A stretch of DNA of 64,000 nt from Bacterioplanoides sp965200585 (GTDB lineage: Bacteria > Pseudomonadota > Gammaproteobacteria > Pseudomonadales > Oceanobacteraceae). The position numbers and the translations under genes were made by a program. Below are positions 35,570 through 43,964 of the stretch, in pieces. Where the stretch lies: assembly GCF_965200585.1 (NCBI RefSeq), contig NZ_OZ241361.1, one strand, 5' to 3'. Every line of letters starts with the position of its first letter. Positions within the stretch are counted from its first letter, which is position 1. The notes under the pieces were generated by a model that had not been told where the DNA came from, searched no databases, and worked only from the letters and a program-made list of their open reading frames with translations.

Positions 35570-37255
35570 TCACATCTCTTCTGGTGCAGAAACACCTAAC
35601 AAGTTTAATCCATTGCTGATCACCTGACGCACCGCTTCAGCCAGAGTCAGACGTGCATTACGCACATCATCTTCATCAACCAGAGTTTTCTCAGAGTTGT
35701 AATAAGTATGGAACTCAGCCGCCAGCTCTTTCAGGTAGTTGGCAATCTGATGCGGCTCACGGTTATTGGCCGCATTCTTAACCACTTCCGGGTAACGACC
35801 CAGTTTAACGATCAGGTCTTTTTCGCTATCCAGCGTTAATGCGCTCAGCGACTCAATGCCCTGTTCCAGCGTCCAGCTTTGGCCAGCAGCTTCCAGTTTA
35901 CGGAAAATCGAGCAAACACGCGCGTGAGCGTACTGGATGTAATACACCGGGTTATCAGACGATTGCGAACGTGCCAGATCGATATCAAAGGTCAGCTGGC
36001 TGTCGGCTTTACGCGCTGCCAGGAAGTAACGGGTCGCATCGCGACCAACTTCGTCAATCAGGTCACGCAAGGTGACATAACTGCCGGCACGCTTGGAGAT
36101 TTTCACCTCTTCGCCGCCGCGCATCACGGTCACCATCTGGTGCAGGACGTAGTCGGGCCAGCCTTTTGGAATGCCGGCATCCAGCCCCTGCAGGCCAGCA
36201 CGAACACGGGTAATGGTGCTGTGGTGGTCAGCACCCTGCTCGTTAATCACCATTTCAAAGCCACGCTGCCATTTGTCCAGGTGGTAGGCTACATCCGGTA
36301 CGAAGTAGGTGTAACCGCCGTCGGTTTTACGCATCACACGGTCTTTATCGTCACCAAAGTCAGTGGTGCGTAACCACAAGGCACCGCCATCTTCGTAGGT
36401 GTGACCATTGGCAATCAGCTTCTGCACCGCTTCTTCAACCTTGCCTTCGGAGTACAGCGACGACTCCAGGAAGTAGACATCAAAATCGACCGCAAACGCT
36501 TTTAAATCCAGGTCCTGTTCACGACGCAGGTAAGCCACGGCGAAATGACGAATGGCTTCTAAATCGTCTGCATCTTTGGTCCCGGTAAAGCTCTGATCTT
36601 CGGATACCACGGTATCGCCAGCCATAAAGCTGTCAGCCAAATCTTTGATGTAGTCACCACGGTAACCGTCTTCCGGCCAGCTGGCGTCGTCTGGTGTTAA
36701 GCCTTTACAACGCGCCTGAACAGACAGCGCCAGATTGTTAATCTGAGCACCGGCATCGTTGTAGTAGAATTCACGCGTCACATCCCAGCCGGTAGCATCC
36801 AGCAGGCGGCATAAGCAGTCACCCACCGCCGCGCCACGACCATGGCCGATGTGCAAAGGCCCGGTTGGGTTAGCCGATACAAACTCCACCTGAACCTTAC
36901 GGCCAGCACCTTCGTTTGAGCGACCGTATTGTTCTTTCTGCTCCAGTACCGCCTTAATCAGGCTGTTGGTGGAAGCATCCGACAGGTAGAAATTGATAAA
37001 ACCCGGGCCGGCGATTTCGACTTTTTCCACCAGCTCGCTTTCTGGCAGTGCATCAACAATCAGCTGCGCCAGTTCACGCGGGTTTTTCTTCGCTGGTTTG
37101 GCCAGCATCATCGCCAGGTTGGTGGCCAGATCGCCGTGTGCTTTATCGCGGGTGTTTTCCACATTGATGCGTGGCTCCAGCTCGGCAGGAATCACCTCCT
37201 GAGCTTTTAAAGTGGCAACAACGGTGGATAACAACTCGGCAATTTGCGGTTTCAT
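35570..37255 (-). CDS. argS: Arginyl-tRNA synthetase
   Basis: A class I synthetase that charges tRNA-Arg. The N-terminal Add-1 domain (1-110) precedes the HIGH motif in ANPTGPLHIGHGRGAAVGD. The KMSKS-like loop reads EVKISKRAGSYVTL. The C-terminal anticodon-binding DALR domain is at about 440-561. I use ATG 37255 (MKPQIAELL), which has TGAGG 9 nt upstream and gives 561 residues. A TTG at 37276 would add 7 residues. Confidence 0.97.
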   Translation of the reverse strand: MKPQIAELLSTVVATLKAQEVIPAELEPRINVENTRDKAHGDLATNLAMMLAKPAKKNPRELAQLIVDALPESELVEKVEIAGPGFINFYLSDASTNSLIKAVLEQKEQYGRSNEGAGRKVQVEFVSANPTGPLHIGHGRGAAVGDCLCRLLDATGWDVTREFYYNDAGAQINNLALSVQARCKGLTPDDASWPEDGYRGDYIKDLADSFMAGDTVVSEDQSFTGTKDADDLEAIRHFAVAYLRREQDLDLKAFAVDFDVYFLESSLYSEGKVEEAVQKLIANGHTYEDGGALWLRTTDFGDDKDRVMRKTDGGYTYFVPDVAYHLDKWQRGFEMVINEQGADHHSTITRVRAGLQGLDAGIPKGWPDYVLHQMVTVMRGGEEVKISKRAGSYVTLRDLIDEVGRDATRYFLAARKADSQLTFDIDLARSQSSDNPVYYIQYAHARVCSIFRKLEAAGQSWTLEQGIESLSALTLDSEKDLIVKLGRYPEVVKNAANNREPHQIANYLKELAAEFHTYYNSEKTLVDEDDVRNARLTLAEAVRQVISNGLNLLGVSAPEEM

Positions 37256-37331
37256 AAATTCTGGCCTCAGCGGCAATGATTAACGTCGGACGATTAACCG
37301 TTCAAAAACGGGGGCGCGATTATCGCAAAAA

Positions 37332-37359
37332 GGCCGCAGCGGGTGAAGCCGCTGCGGCC
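37332..37359. terminator. Strong GC hairpin upstream of argS
   Basis: An 11-bp perfect stem (GGCCGCAGCGG at 37332-37342 with CCGCTGCGGCC at 37349-37359) has an A-run on the left, which gives a U-run on the minus strand. It would terminate the minus-strand transcript coming from the DUF4124 gene before argS. Confidence 0.75.
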
Positions 37360-37419
37360 TTGATTTACGTGCTTATTTGCAACAAGACTTATAGCCTGGA
37401 GGAATCCCCCATGACTTAC

Positions 37420-37559
37420 CAGGTTGTTGAAAAATGTTTCTGAGGCAGTCAGAACAAGGCAAAAATCAGCGAAAACGCGCAGTTTATAGGCAATAAATGA
37501 GCATTTTGAGCTGATTTTTAACGAAGTTATGGCAACGTAAGTAGTTTTTCAGCAGCCTG
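37420..37559. mobile_element. MITE-like palindromic element
   Basis: Terminal inverted repeats of 15 bp (37420-37434 and 37545-37559, CAGGTTGTTGAAAAA versus CAGGCTGCTGAAAAA) bound a 140-bp element with no coding capacity. Inside is a second perfect 10-bp inverted pair (AAAAATCAGC at 37461-37470 with 37510-37519). The two halves continue to resemble each other, so the whole is a long imperfect palindrome. Its right boundary coincides with the stop codon of the DUF4124 gene. A Shine-Dalgarno GGAGGA and ATG at 37411 run into its left end and stop after ten codons, which suggests it interrupted something. A short TA lies outside each end. Confidence 0.75.
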
Positions 37560-38231
37560 CTAGAGAACACCCAATTGTTGATCAACATGATCAAGATCGA
37601 CATCTTCATCCAGAGTGCCTGGTTTATAGACCTGCAACACACGGACACGCTCATACTGACGCGAGAACTCCTTAGTGCTGTCAATCATCTCCTGTTGGCG
37701 ATTTTTAATATTGTTATGGCTTTCGCGAATACGATTTTGTAACTGGGCAATTTCCAAGCGCAGATCGGCTGGCACTTCGATACCACGACGCTCAATATTG
37801 GCGGCATCGCCCTGAGATTGCTCCAGTTTCACTTCCAAATCCGAGATACGACGGCGCTGCAGCTGAACATAAGACTCAATTTCGTCCGCTTTACGCTGAC
37901 GGGCGCGCTCGACGTCTTCGGGTTTGGCGTACAAGCGCAACAGGCTCAGATCTTTCTTACGCTGGGCAGTGATCTTGGCCAGACGCTCTTCTTTGGCTTT
38001 TTCTGCGGCACGACGAGCAGCCAGCTCTTCAGCCGTTGGAGCAGGTGCAACCTCCTTCACCACCAGCCCGGAACTGTTTAACACCTCATAGCCCAGATGA
38101 GAGTACTCGGCCGGGACATGATCTTTAATAATCACCCGACCATCGACTTTAAAGCGGTATAACTTGGCTGCATGACTGACATTGGAAAGCAGTAAGCCGC
38201 TTAACACCACACACCAGACAAAACCTTTCAT
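37560..38231 (-). CDS. Secreted DUF4124-type coiled-coil protein
   Basis: The signal peptide ends near NVSHA-AK. A short DUF4124-like domain (KLYRFKVDGRVIIKDHVPAE, about 23-42) precedes a long charged coiled coil (about 66-200, ELAARRAAEKAKEERLAKI and similar). It is 223 residues in total and probably periplasmic. DUF4124 is common in marine gammaproteobacteria, with no clear function. The stop codon lies exactly at the edge of the MITE-like element, so the tail may have been shortened by its insertion. It ends 15 nt after pyrE. Confidence 0.72.
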   Translation of the reverse strand: MKGFVWCVVLSGLLLSNVSHAAKLYRFKVDGRVIIKDHVPAEYSHLGYEVLNSSGLVVKEVAPAPTAEELAARRAAEKAKEERLAKITAQRKKDLSLLRLYAKPEDVERARQRKADEIESYVQLQRRRISDLEVKLEQSQGDAANIERRGIEVPADLRLEIAQLQNRIRESHNNIKNRQQEMIDSTKEFSRQYERVRVLQVYKPGTLDEDVDLDHVDQQLGVL

Positions 38232-38246
38232 GTTACATCACTCACG

Positions 38247-38900
38247 TTAGACAACCCCGTATTGTTCCCGATAAGCGCTGATTGCGTCGGCGTATTGACT
38301 CAGTTCAGGATCTTCAGACACATAATCCAGCACCTGGTTCAGGTTCACAATGCTGATCACCGGCATACCAAAATCACGCTCCACTTCCTGAATCGCCGAT
38401 AACTCACCATTGCCCTTCTCCTGACGGTTCAGTGCAATCAGAGCCGCAGCCGGTGTGGCCCCCTCAGCATCGTTAATCATAGCCATAACTTCACGAATTG
38501 CCGTACCGGCGGTAATAACATCGTCTACGATTAATACACGACCGGTTAAAGGAGAACCGACCAGATTGCCGCCTTCGCCGTGTGTTTTGGCCTCTTTGCG
38601 GTTAAACACGTAAGGCATATCTTTGTTGTACTGATCGGCCAGCGCCACGGTTAACGTGGTTGCCAGTGGAATGCCTTTGTACGCCGGGCCAAATACCACG
38701 TCGTATTCCAGCCCCGAGGCTTCCAGTGCGGCGGCGTAGAAGCGACCTAACTTGGCCAAAGCGCCACCGGTATTAAACAAACCGGCATTAAAAAAATAAG
38801 GGCTGACACGACCAGATTTAAGGGTAAATTCGCCGAACTTCAGAACACCTTGCTGAATGGCAAATTCAATAAATTCTTTCTGATAGGTTTGCATAGTCAA
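38247..38900 (-). CDS. pyrE: Orotate phosphoribosyltransferase
   Basis: The enzyme transfers ribose-5-phosphate from PRPP to orotate to make OMP. The 217-residue chain carries the PRPP motif VLIVDDVITAGTAIRE (about 120-135), the flexible loop around NRKEAKTHGEGG, and FGPAYKGIPLATT. It is divergent from crc by 65 nt, the pseudomonad-type locus. No attenuator is evident. Confidence 0.97.
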   Translation of the reverse strand: MTMQTYQKEFIEFAIQQGVLKFGEFTLKSGRVSPYFFNAGLFNTGGALAKLGRFYAAALEASGLEYDVVFGPAYKGIPLATTLTVALADQYNKDMPYVFNRKEAKTHGEGGNLVGSPLTGRVLIVDDVITAGTAIREVMAMINDAEGATPAAALIALNRQEKGNGELSAIQEVERDFGMPVISIVNLNQVLDYVSEDPELSQYADAISAYREQYGVV

Positions 38901-38965
38901 CTCTTGATATACCTGCTTTTAATATGATGCGGTATGATACACGCTTCACCAGTTGGGAACCATGT

Positions 38966-39739
38966 ATGAGGATTATCAGTTTACACGTCGATGGCCTGGC
39001 ACAAGCCGTAGAAAAAGGCTTATACGAATGGCTTAAAACAACCGATGCGGATGTGATTGCGATTCAGAACCTGAAGGCCAAAGAGTATCAGTTACCAGAC
39101 GATGTCGTGTATCCGGATGGCTTTAACGCCTACTTCTTTGATGCCGAAGCCGATCACTACTCCGGGGTTGCCATTCTGACCAAGTTGATGCCCAAAGCCA
39201 TTATGACTGGTCTGGCGTTTCCTCAGTGTGATATGCAGGGCCGTTTTATTCAGGCCGATTTTGATCACGTCAGTGTGGGTTCAATTCTGTTCCCGGCGGT
39301 TGATGAGCATAATACTCTGGAAGACAAGCTGGCATTCCAGCAGGCGTTTTTGGATCACCTGACCAAAACCCGCCGCAAGCGTCGTGAGTTTATCTTCTGC
39401 GGTAACTTTGAAGCTGCGCATAAAACCATCGACCTAGGCGACTGGAAAGCCAACCAGCAAACACCGGGCTTCCTGCCGGAAGAACGTGCCTGGTTCGATC
39501 AGATGTTTGGCCCGGCTGGATACGTTGATGCCTTCCGTGAAGCCAACTTTGGTGAAAACCAGTTTACCTGGTGGCCGGATGAAGACAGCGCGCGCCGTAA
39601 TCAGAATGGCTGGCGTAAAGATATGCAGATCTGCACACCGAATATTCGCCAGTATGTGGTGGAAGCCAAAATTGATAACAACCTGAATTTTGGTGATCAC
39701 GCCGCTGTGATGGTGGAGTATGAGTTCGACGAAGACTAA
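38966..39739 (+). CDS. crc: Catabolite repression control protein Crc
   Basis: Crc has the fold of exonuclease III but no nuclease activity; with Hfq it represses translation of catabolic mRNAs at A-rich sites. The 257-residue protein starts MRIISLHVDGLAQAVEKGL. The catalytic Glu of ExoIII is replaced in DVIAIQNLKA, and the Asp in the strand FIFCGNFEA reads Asn. It retains Crc hallmarks such as KTRRKRREFIFCG, PGFLPEERAW and GYVDAFREANFGENQFTWWP. I chose ATG 38966 over the upstream 38924 because the GGGA site is 7 nt away and all Crc proteins start there. Placement between pyrE and rph is diagnostic. Confidence 0.93.
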   Translation: MRIISLHVDGLAQAVEKGLYEWLKTTDADVIAIQNLKAKEYQLPDDVVYPDGFNAYFFDAEADHYSGVAILTKLMPKAIMTGLAFPQCDMQGRFIQADFDHVSVGSILFPAVDEHNTLEDKLAFQQAFLDHLTKTRRKRREFIFCGNFEAAHKTIDLGDWKANQQTPGFLPEERAWFDQMFGPAGYVDAFREANFGENQFTWWPDEDSARRNQNGWRKDMQICTPNIRQYVVEAKIDNNLNFGDHAAVMVEYEFDED

Positions 39740-39763
39740 TGTCTTTTTCAGATGCTGAAGATA

Positions 39764-39808
39764 CAAAAAAGCCGCTGACAGATTGCTCTGCCAGCGGCTT
39801 TGTTTTTT
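39764..39808. terminator. Bidirectional terminator between crc and rph
   Basis: GCCGCTG (39771-39777) pairs with CAGCGGC (39792-39798), extended by CAG/CTG pairs, with an A-run on the left and T-rich tail on the right. Confidence 0.9.
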
Positions 39809-40523
39809 AAGCTTCTAAAGCAGCATTCTGCACGGCTGCCAGATCAGCGATGCCTTTTTTCGCCAACGCCAACATGCTGGCCAGCTCTTCATCAGAGAAT
39901 GGCTCTTGCTCAGCAGTACCCTGAATTTCCACAAAACCACCACCAGCAGTCATGATCACGTTCAGGTCGGTTTCAGCGACCGAGTCTTCCGGATAATCCA
40001 GATCCAGCACCGGCTGACCTTCATAAATACCCACCGATACCGCCGCAATCATATGCTTCAGTGGCTCACCTTTGACCTTGCCTTTCTCTTTCAGATGATT
40101 AATGGCATCCACCAGCGCCACACAAGCACCGGTAATCGACGCGGTACGCGTACCGCCATCGGCCTGAATCACATCACAATCAATGGTAATGGTGTTTTCG
40201 CCCAGCGCTTTCAGATCGACTGCAGCGCGCAGAGAACGACCAATCAGGCGGGAAATTTCAACCGTACGGCCTTGTTGCTTACCTTTGGCCGCTTCACGAA
40301 TCATACGAGAACCAGTGGAACGCGGCAGCATACCGTACTCTGCGGTTACCCAACCCTGACCTTTACCGCGCAAAAATGGCGGAACATTGGTATCAGCTGA
40401 AGCGGTACAAATTACCTTGGTATCACCAAATTCCACCAGCACCGAACCTTCGGCGTGTTTGGTGTAATTGCGGGTAATTTTAACGTCACGTAACTGATCC
40501 AGTGCACGACCGCTGGGTCTCAT
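39807..40523 (-). CDS. rph: Ribonuclease PH
   Basis: Phosphate-dependent 3'-5' exoribonuclease that trims tRNA precursors. The start at 40523 (MRPSGRALDQLRDVKITRNY) has GAGG 8 nt upstream and gives 238 residues, the standard length. The upstream ATG at 40610 is an extension with no family match. The RNase PH fold is shown by VTAEYGMLPRSTGSRM, RTVEISRLIGRSLRAAVDL and DCDVIQADGGTRTAS. It is divergent from yicC, as in Pseudomonas. Confidence 0.97.
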   Translation of the reverse strand: MRPSGRALDQLRDVKITRNYTKHAEGSVLVEFGDTKVICTASADTNVPPFLRGKGQGWVTAEYGMLPRSTGSRMIREAAKGKQQGRTVEISRLIGRSLRAAVDLKALGENTITIDCDVIQADGGTRTASITGACVALVDAINHLKEKGKVKGEPLKHMIAAVSVGIYEGQPVLDLDYPEDSVAETDLNVIMTAGGGFVEIQGTAEQEPFSDEELASMLALAKKGIADLAAVQNAALEA

Positions 40524-40673
40524 AGCATTATCCTCAAAAGATTCGTTTAAACGGAGCGCAGTATACGTGGGCCTACCGGTGATGGACAGATGCAGTGACT
40601 GATGATGCAAGGCTGGGAAAGCGTCCGTACAATAACCGCCCTATTGTTTAGTGTTTACAGCAGAGATTGATCC

Positions 40674-41552
40674 ATGAGTCACAGTGCCACGGTTTACAGT
40701 ATGACGGCGTTTGCCCGCAGCAGCAGTGAATGCCCACAAGGGCGTTTTACCTGGGAATTACGCTCCGTTAACCATCGTTATCTGGAGCCACATTTTCGCT
40801 TGCCCGATGCGTTGCGTGATCTGGAGCCCCACCTGCGCGAACGCCTGAAGAAACAACTCGGCCGCGGTAAGGTTGAATGTGCACTGCGCTTTCAGCCGTT
40901 ACAGGGCGACGCCAAACTCACCGTGAATACCGAGCTGGTGGAGCAGCTGAACCATGCCGCTGATCTGGTTCATTCGGTGATTGGCCCGGGCAATGCCCTC
41001 GATGCACTGCAAATTCTGCAGTGGCCCGGCGTGTTAAACAGTGAAGAAGTGGATGGCAAAGCACTGCAACAAGCCGCACTCGAAGCGTTTGATGCCAGCC
41101 TGGCAACGTTAAAAGAAACCCGCGCCCGTGAAGGTGCTGACCTGGCTGAAATGATTTCAACTCGTTTAGAAAAAATGTCTGAGATCGTCAGCCTAGTGAC
41201 CACGGATATGCCACAAGCACTGGCCGCTCAACGCCAGCAACTGCAAACCAAACTGGATGAACTGAGCGGCGAAATCAATAGCGACCGGGTCGAGCAGGAA
41301 ATGGTCATGCTGGCGCAAAAAGCAGACGTCGCGGAAGAACTGGATCGCCTGAACACCCACATCAATGAAGTAAAACGTATCCTTAGCAGTAACGAGCCAA
41401 TTGGTCGCCGCCTCGACTTTATGATGCAGGAACTGAATCGCGAGGCGAACACGTTATCGTCGAAGTCCTTAACCGCCACCATTACCCAACACGCGGTGGA
41501 CTTAAAAGTGTTGATCGAACAGATGCGTGAGCAGGTTCAGAATATCGAGTGA
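40674..41552 (+). CDS. yicC: YicC-family endoribonuclease
   Basis: YicC proteins are endoribonucleases implicated in RNA turnover (in E. coli, RyhB). The 292-residue protein shows MTAFARSSSE, LRSVNHRYLEPHFRLPD and LKKQLGRGKVECALRF, plus the C-terminal DUF1732 segment NTHINEVKRIL and GRRLDFMMQELNREANT. Divergence from rph with about 150 nt between is conserved. The start ATG 40674 precedes the family motif by 10 residues. Confidence 0.93.
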   Translation: MSHSATVYSMTAFARSSSECPQGRFTWELRSVNHRYLEPHFRLPDALRDLEPHLRERLKKQLGRGKVECALRFQPLQGDAKLTVNTELVEQLNHAADLVHSVIGPGNALDALQILQWPGVLNSEEVDGKALQQAALEAFDASLATLKETRAREGADLAEMISTRLEKMSEIVSLVTTDMPQALAAQRQQLQTKLDELSGEINSDRVEQEMVMLAQKADVAEELDRLNTHINEVKRILSSNEPIGRRLDFMMQELNREANTLSSKSLTATITQHAVDLKVLIEQMREQVQNIE

Positions 41553-41573
41553 GATCAAAGACGGCCAGCTACT

Positions 41574-41593
41574 GAGGCGTGTCTTAACGCCTC
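41574..41593 (+). terminator. Weak hairpin after yicC
   Basis: GAGGCGT (41574-41580) pairs with ACGCCTC (41587-41593), followed by a short T-rich stretch. It may terminate yicC. Confidence 0.45.
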
Positions 41594-41638
41594 TCTTGTC
41601 GCCTGACTAAATGGTCAATTAGAATGTGCTTTTAGAAA

Positions 41639-42382
41639 ATGCAGTCTCTTTATATGCCCTCCTCCCTATTTCAGCTATCTCCGTTAAATACTCTGGTATT
41701 ACGTTCATCGTTGCCGGTGATGTTTGGTTATTTACCGCTTGGTGCCGCCTTTGGTGTGTTATTCAGCGAACTCGGCTACCACTGGTTATGGGCCAGCGCC
41801 ATGAGTGTATTTATTTTTGCAGGAGCGGCTCAGTTTCTGGTGGTGGGGTTATTAGCTAATCAAGCCTCATTAACCGAGATGGCCGTGGCTATTTTACTGC
41901 TGAACTCACGTCATATTTTTTATGGCTTATCAGTAATGAGCCACGTTAAAAACACCGGCTGGCGGCGCTTGTATCAGATTTTTGGTTTAACCGACGAAAC
42001 CTTTTCGTTAATCACCTCAACGGTATTACCAAAAGACATCGACCCAGCCAAATTCCAGGTCAGAATTACCGCGATTAATCAGAGTTATTGGATCATAGGC
42101 TCCAGTATTGGTGCCTGGCTTGGCAGCCAGCTGGAGTTTTCCACCGACGGCATCGCCTTTGTACTACCAGCGTTATTTATGGTGTTAACCATTGAGCAAT
42201 TTAAACACCTGAAAGACGTTCGTCCGTTTCTGGTGGCGTTGGGAATTGGTGTTGGCACTCTGGTATTCATCAGCCGCGAACATATGTTGCTGATCGCCAT
42301 TCTGCTCAGCCTCAGCGTATTGATCATGCAATATGCGGTGCGTGCACGTTCAGGCTCAGCCCGCATGGAGGTGAAATCATGA
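41639..42382 (+). CDS. azlC: AzlC-family branched-chain amino acid exporter subunit
   Basis: AzlC and AzlD form an inner-membrane pair that exports branched-chain or related amino acids (YgaZH in E. coli). The 247-residue protein has about six hydrophobic segments and the family motifs YLPLGAAFGVLF, FAGAAQFLVVGLL, and LLNSRHIFYGLSVM. It is followed by azlD with a 4-nt overlap. The start could be ATG 41639 or 41654; neither has a strong ribosome site. Confidence 0.92.
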   Translation: MQSLYMPSSLFQLSPLNTLVLRSSLPVMFGYLPLGAAFGVLFSELGYHWLWASAMSVFIFAGAAQFLVVGLLANQASLTEMAVAILLLNSRHIFYGLSVMSHVKNTGWRRLYQIFGLTDETFSLITSTVLPKDIDPAKFQVRITAINQSYWIIGSSIGAWLGSQLEFSTDGIAFVLPALFMVLTIEQFKHLKDVRPFLVALGIGVGTLVFISREHMLLIAILLSLSVLIMQYAVRARSGSARMEVKS

Positions 42383-42705
42383 ACGAATTCTGGTATCTCA
42401 GCAGTGTGATTGCCGTGCTCGCTGGCGTTACTTTCTTCACCCGGGTATTGCCTTTTGTACTGTTGTATAAAGTAGCCGACCACCCGTTATTAACTTACTT
42501 AGGGCGCTTTTTACCGGCCATGGTGATGGTGTTATTGGTGGTATATTCGTTTAAAAACGACGCCGCTATTTCGCTGGAGTCTGCTCCGGAGTTGGGCTGC
42601 TTATTGTTAGTTGCCGCATTGCATCTGGCGTTCCGCCAATCGCTGTTAAGCATTGTTGGCGGAACGGCGGTTTATATGATGCTGGTGCAGATGGGGGTTG
42701 GTTAA
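42379..42705 (+). CDS. azlD: AzlD-family amino acid exporter small subunit
   Basis: The 108-residue protein has four hydrophobic segments and the motif TFFTRVLPFVLL typical of AzlD. The start ATG overlaps the azlC stop in ATGA, so translation is coupled. A short hairpin (42742-42756) follows. Confidence 0.93.
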   Translation: MNEFWYLSSVIAVLAGVTFFTRVLPFVLLYKVADHPLLTYLGRFLPAMVMVLLVVYSFKNDAAISLESAPELGCLLLVAALHLAFRQSLLSIVGGTAVYMMLVQMGVG

Positions 42706-42741
42706 GACCGGACTGATTAAAAGGTTATATTTTCACTCTTG

Positions 42742-42756
42742 CGCTCTAACAGAGCG
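42742..42756 (+). terminator. Small hairpin after azlD
   Basis: CGCTCT pairs with AGAGCG around AAC, followed by a weak T-rich stretch. It may end the azlCD unit. Confidence 0.4.
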
Positions 42757-42812
42757 TTCTTACATATAATAAAAACCATTAGCAACTGACATAAAAGTTA
42801 AATTTTTTTTTA

Positions 42813-42826
42813 CTGATTCAGGTCAA
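42813..42826. promoter_or_regulatory. FNR/Anr-like box upstream of napE
   Basis: The sequence CTGATTCAGGTCAA fits TTGAT-N4-ATCAA with two mismatches, placed about 86 nt before napE in a short AT-rich stretch. TACTGAT (42811-42817) also fits the NarL/NarP heptamer. Such sites are common upstream of nap operons, but the match is imperfect. Confidence 0.4.
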
Positions 42827-42911
42827 TTTTTTCTCTGCAAAAAAACTAGTAGCGACCACTGACCACTGCTTTACTGATGTCTAATACAACGCGACCGATC
42901 AGGTTAGCTTT

Positions 42912-43097
42912 ATGATGAGCATAGACAATAATAACAGTGGCGAAGATGACGCGAACAGTCCAAGTAAAAAATCTGAACTTGGCATTTCCTTATTCCTGAC
43001 ATTTATCATTATTCCAGCTGTCACTATTGCTGCAATTGGCGCTTATGGTTTTATTGTCTGGTTTCTGCAAATCCTGAATGGCCCACCTGGAAGCTGA
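42912..43097 (+). CDS. napE: Periplasmic nitrate reductase protein NapE
   Basis: The 61-residue protein starts with a charged cytosolic segment and has one membrane helix (about 27-52, LFLTFIIIPAVTIAAIGAYG). The ELGISLFLTF-VI-PAVTIAAIGAYGF pattern is the NapE/TorE signature. It is first of napEFDABC. The function of NapE is not established. Confidence 0.88.
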   Translation: MMSIDNNNSGEDDANSPSKKSELGISLFLTFIIIPAVTIAAIGAYGFIVWFLQILNGPPGS

Positions 43098-43128
43098 GTC
43101 GAATCATGACGATTGATAGGCTAATAAT

Positions 43129-43683
43129 ATGGCAACCATAGACCATTCACGACGAGCACTTTTTCGTGCTCGTACAGTTGTGCCTAACACTATTCGCCCT
43201 CCATGGAGCCTGACAGAAAAACTGTTTGTAGAATCGTGCAGCCGTTGCCATGAGTGTGTCAGTGTTTGTGCAGAGGATATTATTGTTAAAGGTGATGGCG
43301 GCTTTCCTGAAATTGATTTCAGCCAAGGCGAATGTACTTTCTGTCAGGACTGCGTAAATACATGTTCCACTACTGCATTACAGAAATCCAATAAACTCGA
43401 AGCTTTTCAGGGCTTAAGTATCACCTTGTCAGAAAAATGTTTAAATCGGCAAGGCATTGTTTGCCAAAGCTGTAAAGACATGTGTGAAAGTCGTGCCATT
43501 TCTTTAGTCTGGAGACGTTCAGTCCCTGAAATTAATATTAATAATGAAGCCTGTAATTATTGTGGTGCCTGCGTATCAGGTTGCCCTACAGAAGCAATTA
43601 CTATTTCGCCTGACAATATTAACTCCGCTAAATCTCACCATTCACCGAATCTTTTTTATTCAGAAAAGCACATTGAGGTTTAA
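43129..43683 (+). CDS. napF: Ferredoxin-type protein NapF
   Basis: NapF is a cytosolic maturation factor that helps load [Fe-S] clusters into NapA before Tat export. The 184-residue protein has four cysteine clusters: CSRCHECVSVC, CTFCQDCVNTC, CQSCKDMC, and CNYCGACVSGCPTEAI. The third is irregular, as in other NapF. It lies 31 nt after napE and 2 nt before napD. Confidence 0.94.
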   Translation: MATIDHSRRALFRARTVVPNTIRPPWSLTEKLFVESCSRCHECVSVCAEDIIVKGDGGFPEIDFSQGECTFCQDCVNTCSTTALQKSNKLEAFQGLSITLSEKCLNRQGIVCQSCKDMCESRAISLVWRRSVPEININNEACNYCGACVSGCPTEAITISPDNINSAKSHHSPNLFYSEKHIEV

Positions 43684-43685
43684 CT

Positions 43686-43964
43686 ATGAACGAAGAAGTC
43701 CATATCAGTAGCTACATTGTTTACTGTCAGCCGAGTGCTTTTCAGAACTTGCGTGATTATTTATTGCTTCAAAAACACATTGATATTTATGGCGAAGATA
43801 AAAATGGAAAATTTGTCATCGTCAGCGAAGGACAAGACCGTGGTGATTTATTACGAATCATCGACGAAATTAATGCACAACCCGGCATCATCAATATCTC
43901 CATGGTGTATCACCAGGTTGCCAATGAACATGAATTAAATCAGATCAGTGGAGTGACCTTATGA
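43686..43964 (+). CDS. napD: NapA chaperone NapD
   Basis: NapD binds the twin-arginine signal of NapA and delays export until cofactors are inserted. The 92-residue protein begins NEEVHISSYIVYCQPS and ends INISMVYHQVANEHE, typical of the family. Its stop overlaps the napA start by 4 nt (ATGA). Confidence 0.95.
   Translation: MNEEVHISSYIVYCQPSAFQNLRDYLLLQKHIDIYGEDKNGKFVIVSEGQDRGDLLRIIDEINAQPGIINISMVYHQVANEHELNQISGVTL

Noticed and set aside
37484..37684. 66-residue minus-strand ORF over the MITE-like element
   Set aside because: It reads through the palindrome and the other frame of the DUF4124 gene; no support.
42742..42756. Riboswitch or attenuator ahead of napE
   Set aside because: Only a 6-bp stem with a weak tail; it is better read as the end of azlCD.
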